The translations under genes and the position numbers were made by a program. DNA of 13,252 nucleotides. Origin: Candidatus Desantisbacteria bacterium CG1_02_38_46. GTDB taxonomy: Bacteria > Desantisbacteria > UBA1551 > UBA1559. Below the pieces are notes generated by a model that saw only the letters and a program-made list of their open reading frames with translations, ran no database searches and was not told where the DNA came from. Location of the stretch: positions 1-13,252 of the forward strand of contig MNUO01000033.1 in NCBI GenBank assembly GCA_001871015.1, written 5' to 3'. Positions 7,901-13,252 of this stretch are shown piece by piece; position 1 is the first letter of the stretch, and every line of letters begins with the position of its first letter.

Positions 7901-8539
7901 TAATGGATAATACGGTCCACATTCTGCAACATATTCTCCATCCAGATATAGTTTTATCCTCTTTTTTTCACTAACCGCATCCCATGTTATAAATATGTGA
8001 TGCCATTCATTAGCCTTCCAGTGAGAAATATCTCCCTTACAGACCCAGTTGCTCGATTGGTATTCATCGGAGAAATGAGCCCTAATCTCTGTACTGTCCG
8101 CCACTTTATATGCCCAGAAGTGATATTTGGGGTACCCTTGCTCTCCCGGTGGTCCAATCCACATTCCAAAGAGCACACGTGTTCCTTTGAACATCTGAGC
8201 AATCTCTCTTTTAAACTTTACCCAGAAACCTACTGTCCCCTGCTCTAAGTCAATATTATTTTTTAAAGCATAGCTCAGATTGGCGCAGAAATTGCCACTC
8301 TCTGCAGTTAAATCTAAGGCTTCTGGTAAAGGTAGACTGTTCTTAAAAGGATAACCTCTACCACCACTGGTAATCTGTGCGTCTCTACCACCGCTGGTTT
8401 TATCTCCGGTAGATATATCGGCATCTAAACCTTCATTAAAATGTGAGAGCAGTAAAATTTTTGGTCTTGCTCCAGCAGGTTCCACCAACACCGTTAGAAA
8501 AATCCCCCAACAAAAAATACTTACCATTAACCTTTTCAT
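4916..8539 (-). CDS. Secreted LamG + CBM9-like + GH123/DUF4091-like glycoside hydrolase
   Basis: A 1207-residue exported multidomain protein. Residues 1-24 form a signal peptide (KR start, hydrophobic core, cleavage near AGA/RP). Residues 27-255 are a LamG/concanavalin-like fold ('GTVGFWVKF', 'EWHHIFITWD', 'KLYLDGEYVAE', 'AYFDEFVIYDTPLTDEEV'). A Lys/Glu-rich linker (264-303) leads to a CBM9-like domain (305-495: 'LQIDGQLDEEAW', 'LYVGFRFEEP', 'DDCIEVFLD'). A beta-rich segment (about 500-600), a helical segment (605-690) and a C-terminal GH123/DUF4091-like unit (695-1200) follow. The unit has 'ELYVHAGPDEF' with the Asp-Glu pair D979-E980 expected for substrate-assisted catalysis, 'VWVYSC' (1060-1065), 'GTGFWTYHTW' (1092-1101) and 'REGVEDYCYLYLL' (1141-1153). 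GH123 members cleave beta-GalNAc, but DUF4091 substrates are largely unknown. GGAGG sits 8 nt before ATG, overlapping the region just after the GH20 stop codon (20-nt gap). Confidence 0.85.
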   Translation of the reverse strand: MKRLMVSIFCWGIFLTVLVEPAGARPKILLLSHFNEGLDADISTGDKTSGGRDAQITSGGRGYPFKNSLPLPEALDLTAESGNFCANLSYALKNNIDLEQGTVGFWVKFKREIAQMFKGTRVLFGMWIGPPGEQGYPKYHFWAYKVADSTEIRAHFSDEYQSSNWVCKGDISHWKANEWHHIFITWDAVSEKKRIKLYLDGEYVAECGPYYPLSTPPERFGLGHPWIGYRSEAYFDEFVIYDTPLTDEEVEEDYKWMVKGNELPYGITKKAVVQKVSETKEVKKEAVQEKPVFEEQKKEIKKAKALYIDKPLQIDGQLDEEAWSVASPITPFLLKDGKEPEASSKAYLLYNRSYLYVGFRFEEPHMDKLHCSYTQRDHNTWNDDCIEVFLDTKESPQTKFHFILNAANGIYDARITDKTYNANTKSAIYKGKNFWSGELAVPFNDLGSLPLLGGEWGINIARERYAGTKENSCWIGGAAYFNPAEMPGVLLFGEGATSNKITLVKVVNPGQLFFGYNIFTAQITNKTTDLLSLCSRIEVTSNKGLSLRKSEQDFTIRPDQVHSLNLPYTLLSDEDANVIFSIVQTDNKNVVFIGKYQIKDIPFFRFSSSQLKKLIPSYQRINETLSPAHFISKEMRSVLEKTETQISLFDNEVSSCIKERKNISTQSWLSLKEGLEEFDNWEKNHRIMYWERGPWLKVQPADLPTKVTRTTEIRAQLAKGELESASFMITNLLCLEGLNIRIMPGDLKDSSGKVFSKDRIRIREVVLVSTMSKELVANPLVGNEANIFFIPAGESKQIWITIDARGAEAGDYSGEITIKPLNLISGEIDSLIKLPLQVKIWDFELPPTGKNPLNVFIWTGGDLPEPDRLTVVKDLDEHRVNVVPLSKNRSGWMRGLEDQTKRTEPTMQWWQKGIWDWKVKVDYNYNFDDPFIKEAKSRGLKLLMGFVTPKTPQFISGLVQNLKELGFSHDELYVHAGPDEFQEKDVPMMIERGKIYRQLDPNVKYGPTVTTYGPRAPGAESIKRLTPYMDFWMVHMGQFYPQTEQSKEKLRFFQDTGLKVWVYSCSIWMNTLSLIDYYRLNPWKVWKLGLDGTGFWTYHTWQGDSWDPFDKERYTRYGDNGMVYEGGRNDVVSSKHWEAFREGVEDYCYLYLLKQAIEKADKRGKDTKEFKQLLSNSVDDVLNNPNLAILENYRVKIAAAIIGLEKK
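8356..8398. repeat. Short imperfect direct repeat inside the LamG-encoding segment
   Basis: Two 16-nt copies (8356-8371 and 8383-8398) differ at one position and are offset by 27 nt, or nine codons. They encode a doubled TSGGR motif at residues 48-52 and 57-61 of the secreted hydrolase. The in-frame offset indicates a small local duplication in a surface loop. Confidence 0.6.
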
Positions 8540-8559
8540 CTTTACACCCTCCTTTTTCT

Positions 8560-10467
8560 TTAAATTTGGTTCTTCCGAGTTTTGTAGTAGTTAATAATAT
8601 GGTCAAATGCGGGCAAAACCATTGTATCTAACTCACCCTTTTTATATTTCTCTAACCACAATTCTTCAAATCTTTGACGCAAATCAATCACTTCTTTTAA
8701 CAACAAAGAAATATTTTCTTTATTGAGTTTATTTTTTATTAAAAAAAGAACCTTTTTTGCAAGATGAATTTGAATTTGTGAGGCAAACTCATAATATTTT
8801 AAAACTTCTTTTTTATAGTTCTCCTTAATTTTTACTTTCTTAACAATATTTAAACTTTCTTTACAATTTTCAATCACTTTTTCTGCTTCTTCAATTTTTA
8901 TTTTGTAAATATCTTTAATTTCTTCGAGGGAAGAAAAAAATAATCTCGCGGGAAGAACTCCCCATTTATTCATCGTTTCTGCAGTTTCCCCTAAAAGAAC
9001 GGTTGCTTTTCCAACTTCTTCGCTTTTATCTTTAAAGAAACAAACAGAAAAACGCTCAGGAAGTTCTTTTCCTTCATATTCGGTATTCCAGGAAATATCT
9101 GCTCCACAAAGAATTCCATACCAGGAATTTTCAAAGAAACTTACTGCTCCATCCGCCCATTGGGTATTAAGAAAACCACTTGCTTTATTTTCTAATCCCG
9201 AACGGGCAAATCCAAGTATATTATCAAAAGAAAGTTGGGTAAAAGGAAAGAAAGTTCCCCATGACCAAGTAGAAGGACAGACATAATATTCTAAACCTGC
9301 CTCTTTTAGTTCTTTATTATATTTAAAACGAGAACCTTCTCTTGAATAATCCCAGTTTAATAAAATTATATCTTTGGGAATCTTGGAAAGAAACTCTTTA
9401 TAAAATTGTTTAGAATGATGATAAGGTAAAAAAATATCTGCCCAAGCCATAATTCTTTTACCGTATTTCTTAGCAATTTCTCTTAATTTTAAAAGATGCT
9501 CAAAACGAACCCTACCTTCTCCTTTTTCTTGAACAAGATTATAAGTTTGTCCTTTTCCTAAATCCACAGCTTCATCACAACAGACATTGAATAAATTTGA
9601 AGAAAATAGAGGAAGAATTTCACTATATAAACTTTCAATAAAAGAATATGCCTGTGGATGTGAGGGTGAAATTGTCCAAGCCTGTTCTAATCCTCCTTTC
9701 CCGAATAACCATTCAAGCCATCCCCGCTCACGGGGATGAGGATTAAAAATACTTTTATCTTTATACTCACCTTTCCCTAAATCTTCACTAAGATAAGGAT
9801 AATGACAAAGGATATCGGACATATGACCCAAGGAAGGGATTGCCGGAACAAGCTCTACCCCACGCGCTTTTGCATAAGAATCAAGCTTAAGAATATCTTC
9901 AGCAGTTAAAGGGCTGGCGTTATAACCAATTAAAGGGTGATTGCGATAGGAAAAAGTATGTTCCATATATAACTGTAAATGGTTAATTTTAAAATGGCTA
10001 ATAAGGTCAATAAGAGTATATAATTCTTTTAATTTTGGTACCATTGCCGGTTGGGAAATATCATAATGAATACCCCTTACTTTATAAGTAGGATAATCAT
10101 TTATTTTTAAACAGGGAATTATATATCCTTTTTGTTCAATAATCTGAATAAGGGTCTGTATGCCATAATATGCACCCTTAATTGTTTTTGCTTCAATTGA
10201 AATTCTTTCTTTTGAAATATCTAAAAGATATTCTTCATCTCCTTTTATTTTTAAGGAATTCCATTTAATTTCTATTCCTTTTTCTATTTTTTCATTCTTA
10301 GAAATTCTTGCATATCTCCATCCTGCGGACAATACTTCTTTTAATTTTTCTACAGCAATTAAAAGCATTTCCTCATTTTCTTCTCGCCAGTAAATACAAG
10401 AAGGATCTAAGACAAAAATTCCTCCCTTCTCCTCCATTTTTTTTACTTGTGGTAATAAATAAAGCAT
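8560..10467 (-). CDS. GH20 beta-N-acetylhexosaminidase, GcnA-like
   Basis: A 635-residue GH20-family enzyme expected to remove terminal beta-GlcNAc or beta-GalNAc. The N-terminal part (about 1-125) fits the GH20 non-catalytic alpha/beta domain ('KGAYYGIQTLIQII', 97-110). The catalytic barrel begins at 'YKVRGIHYDIS' (128-138), continues through 'HLQLYMEHTFSYRNHPLIG' (163-181) and 'GVELVPAIPSLGHM' (203-216), and carries the catalytic pair D298-E299 in 'NVCCDEAVDLGKG' (294-306). The 'LYMEHTF' and 'CDEA.DLG' forms match GcnA-like members rather than classical chitobiases. Residues about 510-635 form a charged, helix-rich C-terminal extension. There is no signal peptide, so it should act in the cytoplasm. 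AAGGAGGG ends 4-5 nt before ATG and fixes the start. It lies 67 nt after the surface-protein gene and 20 nt before the secreted hydrolase. Confidence 0.9.
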   Translation of the reverse strand: MLYLLPQVKKMEEKGGIFVLDPSCIYWREENEEMLLIAVEKLKEVLSAGWRYARISKNEKIEKGIEIKWNSLKIKGDEEYLLDISKERISIEAKTIKGAYYGIQTLIQIIEQKGYIIPCLKINDYPTYKVRGIHYDISQPAMVPKLKELYTLIDLISHFKINHLQLYMEHTFSYRNHPLIGYNASPLTAEDILKLDSYAKARGVELVPAIPSLGHMSDILCHYPYLSEDLGKGEYKDKSIFNPHPRERGWLEWLFGKGGLEQAWTISPSHPQAYSFIESLYSEILPLFSSNLFNVCCDEAVDLGKGQTYNLVQEKGEGRVRFEHLLKLREIAKKYGKRIMAWADIFLPYHHSKQFYKEFLSKIPKDIILLNWDYSREGSRFKYNKELKEAGLEYYVCPSTWSWGTFFPFTQLSFDNILGFARSGLENKASGFLNTQWADGAVSFFENSWYGILCGADISWNTEYEGKELPERFSVCFFKDKSEEVGKATVLLGETAETMNKWGVLPARLFFSSLEEIKDIYKIKIEEAEKVIENCKESLNIVKKVKIKENYKKEVLKYYEFASQIQIHLAKKVLFLIKNKLNKENISLLLKEVIDLRQRFEELWLEKYKKGELDTMVLPAFDHIINYYKTRKNQI

Positions 10468-10508
10468 TTTGCCCTCCTTTTTTTAATGTTAGAGTAATAT
10501 CAGATTTT

Positions 10509-10528
10509 AGGGGTGTAAAAACACCCTT
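10509..10528 (-). promoter_or_regulatory. Stem-loop between surface-protein gene and GH20 gene
   Basis: GGGTGT (10511-10516) and ACACCC (10521-10526) pair perfectly around a 4-nt loop, with a G-T and an A-T pair able to extend the stem to 8 bp. It lies 7 nt downstream of the surface-protein stop codon. On the minus strand the stem is followed by CTAAAATC and lacks a T-tract, so it is at best a weak terminator. It may instead be a processing or mRNA-stability hairpin separating expression of the two genes. On the plus strand it is followed by TTTGTTTT, but no plus-strand gene ends there. Confidence 0.4.
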
Positions 10529-10534
10529 TGTTTT

Positions 10535-13252
10535 CTACTTCTTTATTTCAAAATAAATATTTTTTGTTTTGTTTTCTTCATATATTCCCAAAAGATTAAT
10601 TTTCCATCTTAGTCCTTTAATATTATTTGCTGGTAATGACGGAGGTTCTGAACCCCAAGGTTGCCAATCAATTCCTTGAGGATCAATAGTATAAGTATAG
10701 GAATCTCCCGAGCTGAACCAACTTGTTGTATCCCAATCATTAAGGGAAATAGCATTATTTACAGAAGTATCAAAAACATAGGTGTCAGTGATGATAAGGT
10801 TTGTTGCTGTTTCACTACCAAGGTTAGTGATAGATAGTTTATAAGAGATTGTTTCGCCTGTAGTAACAGGAATAGAAGATGTGTTGTAGGTAATATTTTT
10901 TTTCTGATGGTATTTAGTAACAGAAATTATTGGCTGGGTAATTGTATTTGCCTGGGCTCCAGTAACAGGAGTATCTTTATCTATTGTCCAGGTGTAATCA
11001 TAGGATTTGGCAGTAATTGTCCAGATACCACCCCTTGTATTCTTTAGATAGCAAGAGGTTTCTCCCTGAACCATCCTTAAAACAATAGTTGTATCATTGT
11101 AATCTCCATCTGTAGCAGAAAATTTACATCTTGAAGAATTAGAAGAAAATTGGACTGTTTCAGACCAGTTAGTATCAGTATTTCCAGCATAATCAGAAGC
11201 AATGATTCTGATAGAAACTGTTTCATTAGAATGAATTGTAAATTGAGGAGAGATAAATTCAATCCTCCCAGCAGTGATTGTTTCAATTTGACTGGATGAT
11301 TCATATTCACTGCCACGGGAAACAGTAAGAGTTGGTGTTCCTAATTTTAAATCTTTGTAATAAACTTGTGTTTCTCCACTTACTAATTTAACTATCATTG
11401 TATTAGTTCCATTCCAGGAAGAACCATTTGCAGAGAATTGTCCACTGTCAGAAGAAGATTCTAATAAAGCTGTATCGTTAAAGGAATTATCCACTCCTGC
11501 TGCACCCCCAAATGTAACCATTAAAGGAATAGAAGTTCCTGCTTTCGCTTTAAATGGAGAAGGAGTGAAATTTAGTTTATAACTGGTGAAATAAACATTT
11601 GCCCGCGCATCATAACTTGCCTTTATTTCTTCACTGGTTAGGAGACGATTATAAAGTTTTACTTCATCAATACTTCCTTTTGAAGAATAAATAGTAGAAG
11701 CAGTCTTTAATGCGCCAATAGTAACACTATCTGATGATAATGCTGGGGTATTATCAAGGGTTGGGGTTCCCCAGGGCTTGCCATTAACATAGAAATAGAC
11801 ATTAGGTCGTTTAAATCTAACCGCATAATGATTCCATTCTGTTTGTGAGATGCTATTAATGTTGTTTGACCATGCAAATTTCCATCCGCCATCATAAACA
11901 CGGAAACGAAAGTAATAAGTAGAGCCACTTTCTTGAAATTCAAACATATAGGCGTTGTTTTTGCAGAGAATGTAATCATTATGGTCAGGGTCTACTCTTT
12001 TTACCCAGGCCTCAATTGTAATTTGGGATGTGCAATTTAAACTTTGGTTATTTCCACAATCAATATAATCATCTACTCCATCAAATTGAAGTGCTTTACC
12101 GTATTTACCAGAGAGATAAACAGGACCATTGGTAAGAGTTCCCGTATTATTATATCCAGAAGCATCCAGAGTAATAGAATTACCATCATCAAAATGCCAG
12201 ATTCCTACTGCTCCCTCTTTGTTTACACCACGGCTAATGGTATTGCCAGGATATCCAGAAACAACAGCAGTAATTGTATCCTGACCAGAATAAGAAGAGG
12301 AAATAGTAAAACTACACTGCCCATTAGTATTGGTAACTCCATCTTCAGGAAGAAGTTTGGTAATTTCATCCTTTGTTCCACGAGGAGTGGATAAGGATAC
12401 CGTTTTACCTGGTAAAGGATTTCCATAAGTATCACAGATAGTAACTACAGCCGTGCAAAGGGAAGTGCCATCTGCTTTGATGGTGTAAGGAGTGAAAGTG
12501 ATATATGAAGAAGTGTTGTTGAAGGAAAGAGGACTGACTGATTGAACCTGGGAAGTATTCTCTAATGTTCCTGAAGTTACTGTAATTACAGGAGAACCTG
12601 CCCTTGTATCTTTGTAGTAAACATAAGTTTCTCCGGTTATCATATTAAGAATAATGGAAGATGTCCAGGTTTCACCAGTTTGTGTTACGCAAAATCTTCC
12701 AGCACCAGAAGTAGTAGAGAATGTGCAGGTGCCATTATATGAGGAAGCCTTAATATTATTTATTGTCCATGCCTGAACACATATAGAATCAGAAATATCA
12801 CCGGCATTAATATTACGTGAAGGAGTGACTATTGCCAGTTTAATTGCATTTGGATTTTCAGTAATTGTTTCTTGCTGGATATCACTTACTAAACCAGTGC
12901 GGGAAACAGTAATTGTTGGAGTACCGATATTAGTATCCTTATAATAGAAATTACCTACTCCTGAAACAAATGTAATTGAACTATCGTTTGAAGTAGACCA
13001 ATTTGCTCCATCAGAAGAGAACTGGCCTTCTGTAGAAGATGAGGTAATAGTGATAGTGTTATTAAAAGTAGCATCAGCATCACCAGCACTGCCACAAGCA
13101 ATTACTGTGATTTTTGGAGAGACATCATTTCGCATTATTGTAAAAGGAGAAGAGACAAATTTTAAATTAGAAGCAGTGAAATAAACATTTGCCCGCGCAT
13201 CATAACTTGCCTTTATTTCTTCACTGGTTAGGAGACGATTATAAAGTTTTAC
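10535..13252 (-). CDS. Large modular LamG / Ig-like surface protein, 5' end beyond the window
   Basis: The frame is open from the window edge to TAG at 10535-10537, giving 905 visible codons. The ATG at 13133-13135 is internal, because 39 in-frame codons precede it with no stop. Counting residues from that Met, modules in order are: the tail of one LamG domain (before Met), Ig-like module A1 (to about 92), B1 (about 100-190), a Big_1/invasin-like domain (about 205-300: 'KADGTSLCTAVVT', 'DTYGNPLPGKTVSL'), a complete LamG domain (306-510: 'GIWHFDDG', 'FDGVDDYIDCG', 'ITIEAWVKR', 'VYFYVNG'), A2 (518-621), B2 (about 622-710) and a C-terminal DUF11-like domain (735-866: 'ISYKLSITNLGSETATNLII'). A and B modules share a 'YYKD...G.P..TV' element. 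The protein is probably exported and adhesive or glycan-binding. No catalytic motif and no C-terminal sorting signal is visible. It is upstream of, and perhaps co-transcribed with, the glycosidase genes. Confidence 0.8.
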   Translation of the reverse strand, partial: VKLYNRLLTSEEIKASYDARANVYFTASNLKFVSSPFTIMRNDVSPKITVIACGSAGDADATFNNTITITSSSTEGQFSSDGANWSTSNDSSITFVSGVGNFYYKDTNIGTPTITVSRTGLVSDIQQETITENPNAIKLAIVTPSRNINAGDISDSICVQAWTINNIKASSYNGTCTFSTTSGAGRFCVTQTGETWTSSIILNMITGETYVYYKDTRAGSPVITVTSGTLENTSQVQSVSPLSFNNTSSYITFTPYTIKADGTSLCTAVVTICDTYGNPLPGKTVSLSTPRGTKDEITKLLPEDGVTNTNGQCSFTISSSYSGQDTITAVVSGYPGNTISRGVNKEGAVGIWHFDDGNSITLDASGYNNTGTLTNGPVYLSGKYGKALQFDGVDDYIDCGNNQSLNCTSQITIEAWVKRVDPDHNDYILCKNNAYMFEFQESGSTYYFRFRVYDGGWKFAWSNNINSISQTEWNHYAVRFKRPNVYFYVNGKPWGTPTLDNTPALSSDSVTIGALKTASTIYSSKGSIDEVKLYNRLLTSEEIKASYDARANVYFTSYKLNFTPSPFKAKAGTSIPLMVTFGGAAGVDNSFNDTALLESSSDSGQFSANGSSWNGTNTMIVKLVSGETQVYYKDLKLGTPTLTVSRGSEYESSSQIETITAGRIEFISPQFTIHSNETVSIRIIASDYAGNTDTNWSETVQFSSNSSRCKFSATDGDYNDTTIVLRMVQGETSCYLKNTRGGIWTITAKSYDYTWTIDKDTPVTGAQANTITQPIISVTKYHQKKNITYNTSSIPVTTGETISYKLSITNLGSETATNLIITDTYVFDTSVNNAISLNDWDTTSWFSSGDSYTYTIDPQGIDWQPWGSEPPSLPANNIKGLRWKINLLGIYEENKTKNIYFEIKK
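11273..11584 (-). repeat. Ig-like module A2 of the surface protein
   Basis: A 104-codon module homologous to A1, again directly following a copy of the 77-bp LamG tail. It carries the YYKD element at 11315-11362. Confidence 0.75.
11586..11662 (-). repeat. 77-bp perfect direct repeat, copy 2
   Basis: Identical at all 77 positions to 13176-13252 and exactly 1590 bp (530 codons) from it, in the same frame. It encodes the end of a LamG domain and its exit linker ('LYNRLLTSEEIKASYDARA', 'NVYF'). Identity stops abruptly at the downstream border, where the next module begins. Confidence 0.95.
12860..13174 (-). repeat. Ig-like module A1 of the surface protein
   Basis: A 105-codon module that starts right after the 77-bp repeat. 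It shares with A2 (11273-11584) the elements 'SPF', 'AG..D..FN.T', 'SSS..GQFS..G..W', 'VSG....YYKD', 'GTPT.TVSR' and a closing 'ETIT'. By hand alignment about 40% of residues match, which is much less than the perfect DNA identity of the adjoining LamG tail. Confidence 0.75.
13176..13252 (-). repeat. 77-bp perfect direct repeat, copy 1 (may continue past the window)
   Basis: The first visible codons of the surface-protein gene are identical in DNA to 11586-11662. The copy reaches the window edge, so its full upstream extent is unknown. It shows that another LamG domain lies immediately outside the window. Confidence 0.95.

Noticed and set aside
13133-13135. ATG as start of the surface-protein gene
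   Set aside because: The frame continues open to the window edge, the preceding 39 codons encode a LamG tail identical to the internal one, and no signal peptide follows this Met.
11586-13252. CRISPR array or transposon ends from the 77-bp repeat
   Set aside because: There are only two copies, both coding in the same frame for the same LamG tail. There are no short regular spacers, inverted ends or transposase.

Overview
The window comes from an AT-rich bacterial genome and every credible gene reads on the minus strand. A Sec-type signal peptide, large LamG/Ig-like surface modules, several glycosidases and multiple uroporphyrinogen-decarboxylase-fold (URO-D) paralogues suggest an uncultured, probably Gram-negative glycan degrader. 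Lineages such as Omnitrophota, Lentisphaerota or Planctomycetota fit this style of gene content. That assignment is inference: no rRNA or marker gene is present.

Layout in transcription order (right to left): (1) the 3' part of a large modular surface protein (10535-13252), whose reading frame is open to the window edge; (2) a 67-nt gap with a stem-loop; (3) a GcnA-like GH20 hexosaminidase without a signal peptide (8560-10467); (4) a secreted 1207-residue LamG + CBM9-like + GH123/DUF4091-like protein (4916-8539); (5) an M19 dipeptidase-family protein lacking several canonical metal ligands (3672-4877); (6) a GH29 alpha-L-fucosidase (2416-3645) overlapping by 4 nt with (7) a URO-D-fold protein (1352-2419); (8) a 41-codon C-terminal remnant of what looks like another URO-D gene (1215-1340); (9) a second intact URO-D-fold protein (153-1214); (10) after about 100 nt with an extended -10-like promoter, the first 17 codons of another gene cut off by the window edge (1-52).

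Spacings of 20-38 nt, one ATGA overlap and good Shine-Dalgarno sequences suggest that genes 3-9 form one transcription unit. The glycosidases point to a fucosylated, N-acetylhexosamine-containing glycan. The GH123-like protein would act outside the cytoplasm, with GH20 and GH29 trimming imported oligosaccharides inside. The URO-D-fold proteins are not HemE: the HemE N-terminal signature is absent. By family precedent (MtaA/MtbA/CmuA-type methyltransferases) they might handle methyl groups, for example from O-methylated sugars. This is a hypothesis, since no corrinoid protein, transporter or sugar kinase is visible.

The observations most worth a second look are the M19 homologue with a degenerate metal site, the split in metal-site motif between the two URO-D proteins, the URO-D gene remnant whose stop codon abuts the next start codon, and a perfect 77-bp repeat inside the surface-protein gene whose flanking modules are strongly diverged.
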